Below, piece after piece: positions 12,215 through 23,478 of a DNA stretch of 64,000 nucleotides (within the stretch, counting starts at the first letter, position 1; every line of letters starts with the position of its first letter). Source of the stretch: Sinohyriopsis cumingii (taxonomy: Eukaryota; Mollusca; Bivalvia; Unionida; Unionidae); NCBI GenBank assembly GCA_028554795.2, contig CM068831.1, forward strand, positions 37,564,644 through 37,628,643. Direction: 5' to 3'. The notes beneath the pieces are model-generated. The model saw only the letters and a program-made list of their open reading frames with translations. It did no database searches and was not told the DNA's origin. The position numbers and the translations under genes were made by a program.

Positions 12215-12719
12215 ATAACTTCAATAGTTAATTTTTTTGTTAAGTTTTACAAAACTTATTACTTTTGCTTCTAGCTGTTACTTAGTTTATGACCACAGAA
12301 TCGTGATACAGAGCAGCCCTTTCTAAGAAGAAAGACTCGACGCCATGCGAAGAAGACTAACCATTTTCATATGAGCTGAATGAGGAAACTGATGAGGATA
12401 AGATGGCATAATAGGCTTCCAGACATTGAGGTTTTGCAGGCATTCCAAGCATCCATGTTCTACTGATTGCTCATACCCCGACGACCCTTCATCCGAAATA
12501 TATCAAAACTATGCATACTACTGAACATCAGATAGAGATTGACTTACATGGAATTCTTAACTAGTTAGAAGAAAAATGGTTGTGTGCACTTTTTCCAGCT
12601 GCATTCAAGCAATGATTATTCCAAACTGTGACTTGATGTTTATCTTATGTTGTTGAGGAAAACAGATTTAAAGACGTATTCTTCACTTAACCTTTCAACC
12701 GCATTTAAGATATCCTAGG
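12215..12719. other. unassigned DNA
   Basis: No gene is recognised. The last part may belong to the Jockey-like fragment that follows, since similar stop-broken coding fragments can be read, but it cannot be supported. Confidence 0.4.
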
Positions 12720-12960
12720 GAGAATATCACGAAGGTCTGGGTTTAATTCTAATCATGGCAAGCGCAGAATGAGGAGCAGAAAGGAAGATTCACTCAGGTT
12801 AAACATGGCATAAGTGCGATCTAAACTTAATTATGACTCGATTGTATATGGATCAGCTCGCACAAGACTTACAATTCGTGAGTATTTCTAACTTCGTTGA
12901 AAACTTCAATGTTTAGACGAATGAAATTGCCTCTTTAGGAAACTGCGAAACAATCATCTA
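12720..12960 (+). mobile_element. Jockey-like non-LTR retrotransposon fragment
   Basis: Bases 12745-12865 align with about 62920-63040: both read AAGCGCAGAATGAGGAGCAG-like sequence, then a RSKLNYDSIVYGSA-like peptide. That peptide is typical of the region behind the reverse transcriptase in Jockey/I-type elements. The frame is broken and only this part is preserved. It is a second, shorter copy of the element at 60.4-63.2 kb. Confidence 0.65.
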
Positions 12961-13589
12961 ATCCATCCTATGTCGCATGTATTGTCGCATTTAGGCCAAA
13001 TTGCCGTAAACTTGTATGATAGGAAGACCAAAATTTTATTCAACCCATGTGATACGAATGTGCCCTCCTCCAGAATATGCAAACTTTTGGTCAATGTTGG
13101 CAGCACTGCGAAATGGTTCATCCTCAAATCAACACATTTCTTATTACCGACAATCAGCCTCTCAAAATAATCTTTGATACTGGTCAACACAAACAGGCCT
13201 GTACCAACCGTAGTTCATGGAAAATAGAATGAAATCAGACGATCGATTGAGTCCCGATTTTAATATTCGGTGCTATTCTAAAATTTATATGCATGGGGTT
13301 GGGGCAGAATAGTAGACACAATTATCTGGCTCGATCTCTCTGTCGAACGCAAAATTAAACCAGAGAACCATAAAGCTAAACGTAGATATACTTCCCATCG
13401 TCTCGTGCATAAATTTATTTCACAAATATATGTGCCTAAGAGTAATTGCAAACGACTCCACGTTTGTTGCAAGCTTCAGTAGCTCAAATGGTATAGCATT
13501 AGTGTGCCAAATTGTTGCACTTAAGTTCAAATATCCAAATTAATGTATCTCCCAATTCGCGGTCTATTAATGGGACTATATGTATATCC
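12961..13589. other. unassigned DNA
   Basis: Open frames of 66-78 codons overlap on opposite strands at 12954-13190 and 13278-13472 without recognisable domains. No repeat structure was seen. Confidence 0.4.
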
Positions 13590-13657
13590 CTAGTCTTTCG
13601 GTTAGGTTGATTTATTCATCGGTCTGATATTGCAGCATAGGTGCACCTTCCTAATAC
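13590..13657 (+). repeat. direct repeat D, left copy
   Basis: This segment (GTCTTTCGGTTAGGTTGATT and onward to the MITE edge) resembles 14318-14385, which reads GTCTTTCGGTTTGGTTGGTT. The two are in the same orientation about 730 bp apart. The MITE lies between them. Confidence 0.6.
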
Positions 13658-14074
13658 CAGGGTTACGTACTGTCTTTGAAGGTCTTTGACAGTTTGGGAA
13701 AAATGAGGTAGCATTTTCAAGGCCTTGAAAGTATGGGAAAATCAAGCTGATTACTCTGAGGTCTTTAAAAGTATTTGAAAATTGAAATAAACCCATACAT
13801 ATTAATTTCTTTCCATAATCACAAATAAAATTGTCCAATGTTGTTAGATTTAGATGTAGTCGAGTTTTTCTGGCTTCTTTCTTTTGAAGACCCGTTCAGT
13901 TTCATTTCATCATTAAACAATATTATATTATTTTGCATTCTTTGTTTTCTCATATAATATAACTTGTATACAAAAAATGTTAGCGAACCTAGGTCTTGGA
14001 AATCTATGTTTGTGGTATTTAAAAGTTTGGGAAAAGTCTTTGAATTCATCATTCAGAATTCTGTATGAACCCTG
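13658..14074. mobile_element. hAT-like MITE (417 bp)
   Basis: The element begins CAGGGTTACGTACTG and its other end, read on the minus strand, begins CAGGGTTCATACAG. These give short imperfect terminal inverted repeats. TAATAC flanks both ends (13652-13657 and 14075-14080) as a probable target duplication. Subterminal regions are rich in TTTGGGAAAA and TTTGAAGG motifs. CAGGG termini are typical of hAT-superfamily derivatives, whose duplications are normally 8 bp, so 6 visible bases may be an eroded 8. There is no transposase, so it is non-autonomous. Short ORFs across it are chance. Confidence 0.75.
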
Positions 14075-14317
14075 TAATACGCTTTTAGCTGGCTTATTGT
14101 ACCTTTGTTATGCGGTGTCGAATATGGACGAAATGTTGTAACATTGGAAGATTGCATTTTCTGTCGATGGTCGGTCGGATGAGCCGTTTGTGGAATAATA
14201 ACAAACATTTCCAACATGATTGTTTCATACTTTGTTAATACTTTATGATTGTTCGAATTTCGAACTTTGTCGCCCAATTTTCGGTCATTTCGTTCTGCAT
14301 AATTATATTGACAAGTG

Positions 14318-14385
14318 GTCTTTCGGTTTGGTTGGTTTGTTCATCAATCTGATTGACAATGTAAGTGCACTTTCTTGATTTGACT
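14318..14385 (+). repeat. direct repeat D, right copy
   Basis: Partner of the copy at 13590-13657. Similarity fades near the right end. Confidence 0.6.
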
Positions 14386-14474
14386 TTGTATGGTTTTCTG
14401 AGGTCTTGTGCGGCTTTCTCGAGCTTTGTGTGGCTTTCTCGAGCTTATGCGTATTTAGTTGGACCCTTTTCTTT

Positions 14475-15072
14475 TAATTGGTTCCTTACCACTAGCTTGT
14501 GTTTTCCAGCTGGGTCCGTACCACTGGAATGTGTGTTAGCCAGCTGGTTCCGTACCACTGGATTTTATGTTAGCCTTCTGTTTCCCAGATGGTTCCGTAC
14601 CACTGGAATTTATGATTACCAGTTGATTTCGTATCACTGGCCTGTGTGTTTACCAGTTGGTTCCGTACCACTGGATCATATGATTGCCAGTTGATTCCGT
14701 ATCACTGGCCTGTGTGTTTACCAGTTGGTTCCATACCACTGGATTTTGTGATTACCAGTTGATTCCGCATCACTGGCCTGTGTGTTTACCAGTTGGTACC
14801 GTACCACTCGGTTTTGCGATTACCACTTGATTCCGTATCACTGGCCTGTGTGTTTACCAGTTGGTTCCGTACCATTGGATTTTATGATCACCAGCTGATT
14901 CCGTATCACTAGCCTTGTTTACCAGTTGGTTCCATACAACTGGATGTCATGATTACCAGTTGATTCCGTATCACTGGCCTGTGTGTTTACCTAGTTGGTT
15001 CCGTACCACTGGATTGTATGATTACCATTTGATTCCGTATCAGTGGCATGTGTGTTTACCAGTTGGTTCCTT
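14475..15072. repeat. 34/68-bp dimeric minisatellite
   Basis: A ~34-bp core (CCAGTTGRTTCCGTAYCACTGG plus a variable linker) alternates between two variants, so the true period is 68 bp. One variant reads GGTTCCGTACCACTGGAT and the other GATTCCGTATCACTGGCC. About eight dimers are visible; the first units, near 14475-14600, are the most diverged and follow the dimer pattern poorly. Long frames at 14365-14694 and 14915-15142 come from this array and are not genes. Confidence 0.92.
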
Positions 15073-15470
15073 AAGTTTTACGGTTGCTACGAGTTTTATG
15101 CTTGGCGTACTTGGGTCCCGCACCTCACTACTTAACACTTGATTAGTCATTCATGCTTTCTGCTTCCACCACTTCGCTCCATGTTAATGGGCTTTGTGTT
15201 TCCAAGCTAGTTTAAGCCCACTGACCTGTAATTGTTCTGTTGATACTGGTTATGTTGCATTCTGCACCTTAAAACAATGACCCATAATTTTCATAATGTT
15301 CAAATTTTGTTCTTTTTTTTATTATTTTTTCTTCATTTTTTTCTTTCTTACTATTAGCAAGTTTGTGCCTCATCTCATTACAGTGAACAGTGATGTTCAT
15401 AACATTACAATGTATGTAAATAACTTTTTGTGGCATTCGTTTCAGAATGCCCCTTACATAGAGGGCTGCG

Positions 15471-16017
15471 TTGCAAATGTCACTGAAGAGAGCCAGACAA
15501 TCAAGGTCCAAAATCCAAGTGGCAGTGAATAGGCCCATAAAGAAGGCACCATTGTCAACGCCTACGGCCGCCAACCCTCAACCTGGATCATCCAGTGATG
15601 GGGCTTGGATGGATCCCAATCTTCTTAATGTTATAACTCAAGAGGTCTCCGACAGGCTCACCACCCAAGTGACACAGGAGATCCATGACAAATATGATCA
15701 GCTGGTAGCTATGCGCACGCCGTCCACAGAAAATGGTCCACAAACTGGGTTTCAACATGGACCCTCCCTAGCAACAGACAACAAACCAGCAGAAGAAAGA
15801 AAAAAAAGCCATGGTCTCCCGCGCTATTGTGGGAACCACGGCTTCACTTACAGGTTCAGCTGTGGATACAGGTAACGTTGTCCAAATCGTTTCTGCCTCC
15901 GTGGGGCATTCACAATCAAAATTTGTGAGCTCGTCGGTCACACCATCAACTCTAACCCCTGATAAAGTTAAGGCAAACAAATGGGCGGGTTCATACATAG
16001 GTTTTCTACCCTCATGA
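15471..16017 (+). pseudogene. gag-like protein of the DIRS-like element
   Basis: The frame at 15471-15875 starts basic (KRARQSRSK), passes a Pro/Ser/Thr-rich stretch and then reads WMDPNLLNVITQEVSDRLTT, a helix-forming segment. A second frame at 15811-16017 continues with TPSTLTPDKVKANKWAGSYI. The two overlap in different frames, so a frameshift lies near 15800-15870. The second motif is of a kind that precedes RT in related elements, but this is from memory. Gag-like proteins package the element RNA. No zinc knuckle is visible. Confidence 0.65.
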
Positions 16018-16139
16018 ATAACTCGCAGGATGCTAGTTTCAAATTTTAGTTAGATACGCACAGTACTGGTCTTGTACTTAGCATTGTTCCAAAAATTAGG
16101 AACGTCCAAATCACAGTAGGACAGTGGATTCTCGCTACA

Positions 16140-16720
16140 TGTATAAAACAGCTGGGTAGGGGGTGTTTTATGGCAAAAACAGACATATCAAATGCTTCAA
16201 TATTCTTCCTATTTGTCCCATGCAATATCATTGTTTTGGCTTTTTGTGGTGGAGCATGTGTTGTTTTGACAAATGCTTACCAATGGGTTGTAGTTCCAGT
16301 TGCAAGATATTTTGAGACCTTTTGCAATTCTCTTCAATGCGAGCACAAAGTTATTTATAACATACATGACGCATATTTTGGACGATATTTGATACTAGAT
16401 GCAACTCGTGTCCAATGCCATCAGAAGCTCGATCTCTTCCTGACTGAATGTGCCGACATCGGCGTTACTATGGCTGTGGATAAAACATGTGCCCCGTCAA
16501 CAACCATGACGTAACTCTGATACGAATGGGATTCCGTGAAAATGGAGGTTCGCCTTCCCACGGACAGACATTAAAAATGTAATAAACTCGTACATTTATA
16601 TCTGGCTTGAAATAAAATTACTCTCAAGGAGTTGCAATCCACCATAGGTACTCTTAACTTTTCTTGCGCAGTTGTTTTGCTGGAACAAGCTTTTCTTAGG
16701 CGACTCATCAACTTGACAAT
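16140..16720 (+). pseudogene. reverse transcriptase of the DIRS-like element
   Basis: The frame at 16170-16514 begins AKTDISNAS (the K-x-D-I-x-x-A motif with the first catalytic Asp). It contains ARYFETFCNSLQ at residues 45-56, and the position of the x-D-D box reads NIHDAYF at 64-70, so the second catalytic Asp is Ala. After a frame change, about 16520-16570 reads WDSVKMEVRLPTDR, then 16616 onward reads ITLKELQSTIGTLNFSC, the conserved link to RNase H. Stops and the lost Asp mean it is inactive. Confidence 0.8.
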
Positions 16721-17205
16721 TGGCATCGCAAAACCACATTAGATTAACAAAAAAGGTAAAGGAAGATTTAAGGGCCTGGCAAAAAATTTTAACCGGTTTT
16801 AACGGTAGATCATTATTATTACCTGGCATTTGGCTAACCTCCGACACGTTGGACTTGTACACAGATGCTTCTGCCTCAGTCGGATACAGTGCCATCCTGG
16901 TCACACACTATTTCTATGGCATCTGGGATCAGACATGGGCATATCAAAATATAACGCTTCTAGAATTCTATCCCATCGTTCTGGCAGTTGAGGTCTAGGG
17001 AGAACACTTATCCAAAAAAAATGTATCTATTTCCACACTGACAATCAAGCCTTAGTTGAAACCATAAATAAACAATCCTCTAATGATACAAAAATCATGC
17101 ATTTCATTCGCAAATTTGTACTCTTTTGCCTTAAATTCAGTATCTTGGTCAGGGCAAAACATATACTGGGTATGCGTAACAGACTCACAGATTCTCTTTC
17201 TCGCC
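16720..17205 (+). pseudogene. RNase H domain of the DIRS-like element
   Basis: The frame at 16720-16998 has HIRLTKKVKEDLRAW at residues 6-20, FNGRSL at 27-32 and LYTDASASVGYSAI at 46-59, with the first catalytic Asp. ITLLEFYPIV follows at 78-87 with the catalytic Glu. After a TAG, another frame gives HTDNQALVET near 17034-17063 (third acidic residue) and then FVLFCLKFSILVRAKHI, typical of the end of this domain. The acidic triad is thus still visible, but spread over frames. Confidence 0.82.
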
Positions 17206-17215
17206 AACAATTTTC

Positions 17216-17845
17216 GTGTTTCTACGCCATGGCTCCCTATGCGGACTCACATTCTCATCGCATTCTGCTTCTTCCAACCTTGCCCAGCTAGAGCGTACGC
17301 TTGACCATTTGCTTAAAAACATCATACACCCAGCTACACAAACCACGTATAAGCGGGCTTGGACGCTATATAAAGAGTTCACATCTGATAATTTGACCGT
17401 GTTCTCTCTATCAGTTTCAATAACCAATATGGCCCTTTCAGATGCATTTAAGAAATGGATAAGGTTAGGCAAAAAGGTCTCAGCTTTGTAACCCTTCGAT
17501 CACTTTTTCTAAGATCGTCATTCCGCCGTGTTTGCTAATTCCTCTTTCAGGTCTCGTGGGTTTCACAGATCTAGAACCATGGGCATCGAAGGTGTTTTGC
17601 TGGGATATCATTCTCTCGACCCGGACTAATCTGTGTCTACATGCCTTTTCGACCGCCAGGAGCGTACGAGGTACTCTAACAGCTCCGGAAGACCAACAGC
17701 GCATTCAGGAAGTACGCGCATCCGTTTTCAAGTTTCTTCCCAATCCTCTATACATGCTGGATATATCCTAACTACCGTGGAGTATGAGGGTGCTCTACTG
17801 CCACGGCAATACAGAATTCATCGGTTTAATTTTGATCAACATTGA
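17216..17845 (+). pseudogene. tyrosine recombinase remnant (N-terminal part)
   Basis: The frame at 17216-17491 contains TQTTYKRAWTLYKEFTSDN, resembling the core-binding domain that opens tyrosine recombinases after the RNase H of DIRS-like elements. Beyond the stop near 17490 only short frames remain (17532-17771, 17633-17845). I could not identify the catalytic Arg-His-Arg-Tyr residues. The call depends strongly on position in the element. Confidence 0.55.
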
Positions 17846-17903
17846 TCTTTTCTTTGATGCTGGACATTTTTGTTCTTTGCCCCACCTACCTTTTTGTGGC
17901 TGC

Positions 17904-17938
17904 CAGAAATACAGCAAGCACTAGTTGCTGTATTTCTG
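17904..17938. repeat. perfect 14-bp inverted repeat, 7-base loop
   Basis: CAGAAATACAGCAA (17904-17917) is followed by a 7-base loop and the exact reverse complement (17925-17938). It lies just behind the recombinase remnant of the DIRS-like element. It could be part of that element's terminal repeat region, a small independent hairpin, or chance. Confidence 0.9.
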
Positions 17939-18748
17939 ATTATGGCGGTTGCAGCCTCAAAAAATGTCTGTATTATATGCTATGTCTCATTGTTCAGTTT
18001 TTTAGCACGTTTACGCTATAGACTTTGTCCGCATAGTTATGTTATGCTGTAAATACATAGCAAATATTTGGTTCACTAATATCATTTATGTTCAATACAA
18101 AGTCACGAATGTGGCCAGCATCAAACACAACGTTTGTCTTTGTTTTAATTATGCACCCATATACTTTGGCTTTGTAATATTTGCACTACTGACCTAGGGT
18201 ATTCTGTCCTTTCACTCTATCGATGTCGGAAAGAGGAGGCTGGTGCATGTACATTTCATTTTACAATCTCATCAAAAAAGTTAATAATACAAACCATCGT
18301 TATCATTCACTTCCTTTCTGACAATAACTTGCACACCTCTTCTACATGTGCATGAACACATCATATATATATCTAGTTTGAAAGAGAAAGACAACACCAA
18401 CACCATCTCTATCCGATTTCAAAACAAACTTAATTGCTTAATTAAAGACATACTCTGATCTTTGAAGTATATCAGTCGCTCACTCGAAAAAAAAACTATT
18501 TTGGCATCTCTTCGGATCCACCTTGATAATGAAGTCCTTAGACAGCATACAATTTAACAACCGGCTTATACCAAAAGTCTCTGAGAAACGTGATTTGATC
18601 ATTATTTGTGAGAACGAAACATTAGTCTGTACTGCTGACTCTTTTTTATTCTGGTATTACAGGTAGTGAAAATGTAGTTAAAGCAGGCATTGCTGTTATG
18701 CATTTACCTGTTTCAGAGAGGAAGATAACATATAGTGACTTCAAATAT

Positions 18749-18750
<2 letters not shown>

Positions 18751-18784
<34 letters not shown>

Positions 18785-18819
18785 GCAATAATAATAGCAA
18801 TAATAATAATAACAATAAT
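18751..18819. repeat. (AAT)n tract at the 3' end of a LINE copy
   Basis: Imperfect AAT/AAC repeats directly abut the minus-strand CR1/L2-like element, so this is probably its simple 3' tail, as also seen at 55028-55063. Confidence 0.9.
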
Positions 18820-20285
18820 GAGGATTTTGTATAGCGCCTAATCTTTAGAAGCTCTAAGCGCTTTACAACATTAGACAACACCTAGAAGATAAAAAACATA
18901 TAATGGTATGATTACAAAAACAAACACCATGAAATTAGAAAACATTAAAAAACATGCTGAGAATATTTAAGGTAGGAAACATTATTAGGTCTTTAAGTTT
19001 GTTCTTGTAGTCGAAATAAGTGAGTTTTGAGAGCACTCTTGAATGTGATCACTGTGTATATGTATCTAAGTTCAGTGGGCAATTCATTCCACGTTGCTGG
19101 GCCCTGGTATGCAAAAGAACGCTGTCCTTATGACTTTGTTTTCATAGTGGGAATAATGAGTATACGATTTTCAGAAAAGGAGCGTAAGTATCTTGCTGGT
19201 GTGTAAACATGGGTGAGGTCGGATAGGTATGTTGGACTAGAGTCCAACAGTGAAACGTAGCACAGAGAACAAATTTTGTGTTTGATTCTGGATCGAATGG
19301 ATAGCCAGTGTAGGGTACAGAGCAGCGGGGAGGTGTGCTCTGATCGTGGTACTCTAAGTATGATCCGAGTAGCTGTGTTTTGAACTTTTTGAAGTTTCTG
19401 GAGCAGATATTGAGATGAACCAGACATACTTGAGTTACAATAGTCCAGTCTTGAAAGTACTAATGAACACACAAGTGTTTTAGTGGCATCAACTGAAAGA
19501 TATTTGCGAACTGAGCTAATGCGTCTCAGCTCAAGATACGCAGCCTTGCATATGTTCATGACATGTTGGTGCAATTTGAGAGGACTGTCCAGAGTAACAC
19601 CTAGGTTTCGTACTGATTGTGTGAATTTAGTGTTGGTGCTGCTGATATTTATTGTTTGAGGTAAAGGATGTGAATGAGAAAGTCTTTGTGTTGTGATCAG
19701 AATAGCCCCAGTTTTATCATCATTCATCTGCAGCTTGCTACATGTCATCCATGATTTCACATCAGAAATGCACCGCTCTACACCTTGAATGGTAGCATCA
19801 ACTTCAGTTGGGTGGCTAGATTTGTATATTTGGGTGTCATCAGCGTACAATTGGTGAGACACTGGATGATGATATATGACACTTGAGAGCCAATGAGTGT
19901 ACAGAATGAAGACAACGACTGGAGTGTATTCAATGTGCAGATACAATTTGTGTCCTGTTGACCAAGTAGGACTTGAACCACAGTAAGCTTGTATCATGAA
20001 TGCCAAATACATGCTGGAGACGGTGAAGTAATATATCATGGTCTATTGTGTCAAATGCTGCAAAGCAGTGAGAACGTCATTAACTACTTTTAGAAGAGTA
20101 GTTTCAGTACTGTGGCAAGGGCGATATGTAGATTGTACATTGCTAAAAAGACTGTTTGAATTTAGATGAGATACAAGCTGGGATAGAACAACCTTTTCTA
20201 AGATTTTTTATATGAATGGGAGATTAGAAACTGGACGATAGTTCTTTGAATCGTTATGGTCTAGTGTTGGTTTCTTCAGCAGAAA
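18820..20285 (-). mobile_element. CR1/L2-like LINE, 5'-truncated copy 1
   Basis: A minus-strand open frame of 303 codons at 19128-20039 carries the reverse transcriptase YADDTQIYK motif at residues 65-73, QSVRNLGVTLDS at about 141-152, and a LVCSLVLSRLDYCNSSMSG block. These are typical of the C-terminal half of CR1/L2/Crack-group ORF2. The 3' end reads GTAAAGCGCTTAGAGCTTC followed by a GCGCTATACAAAATCC-like end and (ATT)n. The upstream RT part (to about 20285) aligns with 55255-55690 of copy 2, but it lacks about 47 bp near 20062 that copy 2 retains. The endonuclease is missing because of 5' truncation. Confidence 0.9.
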
Positions 20286-21709
20286 TATAAAGCGCCACGT
20301 TCTATCAGCCGGGCAAAGAATGTGGAATGAAATTCCGAGAGTACGTTTCCGGAGATCAAGCCGATAATTGGAAAGTGAAACGATGGGTATTTGAAAAGCT
20401 CCAAATATTTCCTTGCTGTTTGTTTCTTTAAACTTTTCAATATATGTAACACCGATTGATAAGCAAAATGATGTTCTTTAAAATGATAGGTACTGCATGT
20501 GCAGCACTTCGGACACCTGCAGGTATATGTGTGAGAACTTTAAGAGGTGAATGACAGTTGAGTTAAAATGTTGTTATCGCAGAACAATTCTCCGAGTGTG
20601 CGAAGAGCATACTCTAACGTCTCCGAATTCTCAAAGGGTACTCTCCAACTGATATAAAGACTAAATGGAATAAGGTTTTCGGATGCAGTTTTGCAATTTA
20701 AGGCGGTTTCGTCGTTATTAAGACAGTTACGAGTTATTGGAACACGGCCCATATTCTGGAAGACCGTTGTCTTCGAGTGGTGATAAGCACGTGGCTTCTC
20801 TGAAGAGACAGTTGAAGAAGACGCTTGATATATACACAGGCATTGACTGGTCCGCTATTTTTAATGTATTAAAGATTCAACTGAAGCTCTTAAAGGTTAG
20901 GAAAGCTGTGTCTCTCGTTTGTTGACTGCTGATCAAAATCATATTGGTGTAAAATCGCCAAATACCTTTTTTCCAGTTATGAATAAAGCTACCAGAGACG
21001 TTTAAATAGTGTCAATGGTTATGAAACAGTAATTTACTTTTTCGAACCTGACGCAAAAGAAAATATCAAAGTTTGTATCTGAGGAAACGAACAGAGACAA
21101 CAAATCACTCGATATAGTTGGATTGTCTAAGGAGTGCTATACGCATTATTTATAATGCAAAAGGCCATTTCGTCCAGACATGTTAGTGTCACTTGACAAT
21201 TATTCTTCCAAAATGTTGCAAGAATTTGCCAAACACAGTCGAACCAACTGTCCGCGCACGAGTATCTGAGGAATCCATCTAAACCATGACAACTCACCAG
21301 CACATACATCCATCATAACAGATTTTCTAAAGGAACACAGCATACAAACTTTACCACAACCACGCACCCCTGACTTTGCTCGAAGTGCTTTGGCTGAATA
21401 CCGTTATTAAAGGTTCGCAAAGCGGCAGACCATTTAAAAGCCACCATATGGTTGGAAGTGCAGTTTTCCAATTTTTGAATAACATGCCACCAAAACATGA
21501 ATACAAATTGTCATTTTATAATTGGATAATCGGACTGAAGACGTGTATATAGGTGCATGGGAACGATTTTGAGAGAGGGCAACGACACATTGTTCACTAA
21601 TTAATATGTGTATTGTATAGTGCACTAATATTCCGAACTTTTTAAATATTCCGCACTAGGAACAAATCACAAAGTTACGGTTGCAATGTGCCAATAGCAA
21701 ATTGGACTC
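20286..21709. other. unassigned DNA
   Basis: The first ~150 bases on the plus strand can be read as a WNEIPRVRFRRSS-like peptide, reminiscent of the end of a non-LTR ORF2, but it is too short to claim. The remaining short frames, including 20540-20752 and 21434-21625, have no recognisable domain. Confidence 0.4.
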
Positions 21710-21880
21710 ACCTCACCCATGCATATATCTGTCTTTGATAGAAACACCGCACCCATGCATATCTCTATATTGGATTCAAACACATCACCCATGCATATCT
21801 CTGTATCGGACTCAAAGACTCAACAAACATAGGTATCTGTATTATCTTCAAATACCTCACCCATGCATATATTTGAAGGG
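21710..21880. repeat. ~36-bp minisatellite, 4-5 units
   Basis: CACCCATGCATATCTCTRTAT recurs about every 36 bases. As 36 is a multiple of three, one frame stays open (21681-21890) and reads a 12-residue repeat (HPCISLYWIQTH). The frame is short and low-complexity, and the fourth unit is poorly conserved, so it is treated as a repeat and not a gene. Confidence 0.85.
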
Positions 21881-22285
21881 TATACCTTGACCGGTTTGCA
21901 AAGCTCCACTGCCAGTAGAAACATTCTTGTGGAACTATTGATTTCCGCTTTGTGAGACAGACTATCTATTGTGATGGAACTCAATTACAAAGTTTACCAC
22001 TTATTTACCACCAGAGAGAATTGATATAATTTCCGAAAACAAACGTGGTACAAAGTAAACTTTGACCCTATATTTTATAAATTTGTGTTACCTTTATCTT
22101 TATCTATGTACCTTTTGAAAAATTGCTAAATATTTTACAATGATATTTATCTTGTAAGTATACATGATAACGTTGTTTTCAAAGGTTTATCTAGTTAATG
22201 TTTTAGAAATTATCTACACATTTTCAGTATTTATTTTTAATCTACGTCGTATTTATGATGTTGCATTAAGGCCCTTTTACAAGGA

Positions 22286-23478
22286 ATTGAATCCTTCTAC
22301 TGGTCACTGAACCCTTCTAAACGAGATTGAACCCTTCTGCAGTGGACTGAATCCTTCTACATGGGATTTAATCTTTCAACCTGAGATTAAACCCTTCTAC
22401 AGGAGACCGAACTCTTCTACATGGGATTGAACATTTCTACAGGTCACTGAACCATTTTACAGGAGACCGAACTCTTCCACATGAGATTGAACATTTCTAC
22501 AGGTCACTAAACCCTTCTACAGGAGACCGAACTCTTCCACATGGGATTGAACATTTCTACAGGTCACTGAATCCTTCTACAGGAGACCGAACTCTTCTAC
22601 ATGGGATTGAACATTTCTACAGGTCACTGAACCATTTTACAGGAGACCGAACTCTTCCACATGGGATTGAACATTTCTACAGGTCACTGAACCCTTCTAC
22701 AGGAGACCGAACTCTTCTACATGGGATTGAACATTTCTACAGGTCACTGAACCCTTTTACAGGAGACCGAATTCTTCCACATGGGATTGAACATTTCTAC
22801 AGGTCACTGAACCCTTCTACAGGAGACCGAACTCTTCTACATGGGATTGAACATTTCTACAGGTCACTGAACCCTTTTACAGGAGACCGAACTCTTCCAC
22901 ATGGGATTGAACATTTCTACAGGTCACTAAACCCTTCTGCAGGAGACCGAACTCTTCTACATGGGATTGAACATTTCTACAGGTCACTAAACCCTTCTAC
23001 GGGAGACCGAACTCTTCCACATGGGATTGAACATTTCTACAGGTCACTGAACCCTTTTACAGGAGACCGAACTCTTCTACATGGGATTGAACATTTCTAC
23101 AGATCACTGAACCCTTCTAAAGGAGGCTGAACACTTCTACAGGGGGCTGAACCCTTCTAGAGGGGACTGAACACTTCTACATGGAATTAAACACTTCTAC
23201 GTGGGACTGAACCCTTCTACAGGGGACTGAACCCTTCTACATGAGATTGAACCCTTCTACAGGGGATTGAAGACTTATACAGGGGACTGAACCCTTCTAC
23301 ATGGGATTGAACCCTTCTACAGGGGATTGAACCCTTCTACAGGGGACTGAACCCTTCTACAGGGGATTGAACCTTTATACATGGGATTGAACACATCTAC
23401 AAGGGACTGAACCTTTTTACATGCGATTGAACCCTTCTAACGGAGACTGAACCCTTCAACATGGGATCGAACCCTTCT
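22286..23478. repeat. 20-bp minisatellite with 60-bp higher-order unit
   Basis: The basic unit is about 20 bp (GAACCCTTCTACAGGRGACT). From about 22381 to 23110 three variant monomers form an exact 60-bp repeat, seen about 12 times with few changes. Flanking parts (22286-22380 and 23110-23478) are plain 20-bp monomers. The array continues after a SINE at 23801-23915. Confidence 0.97.

Larger units (their letters stand above)
15380..17940 (+). mobile_element. DIRS-like tyrosine-recombinase retroelement relic
   Basis: Coding remnants in order are a gag-like protein, a reverse transcriptase, an RNase H of the DIRS type and a segment resembling the N-terminal part of a tyrosine recombinase. This order, with no aspartic protease or DDE integrase, fits DIRS-like elements. 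They integrate by recombination through a circular intermediate. Every gene has stops or frameshifts. No methyltransferase-like domain was seen. Split direct or inverted terminal repeats could not be delimited, so the outer borders are approximate. Confidence 0.8.

Noticed and set aside
14365..15142. Two ORFs with repeated FRTTG/SYHWPVCLP peptides
   Set aside because: They are read out of the 34/68-bp minisatellite; the frame shifts between units because 68 is not a multiple of three.
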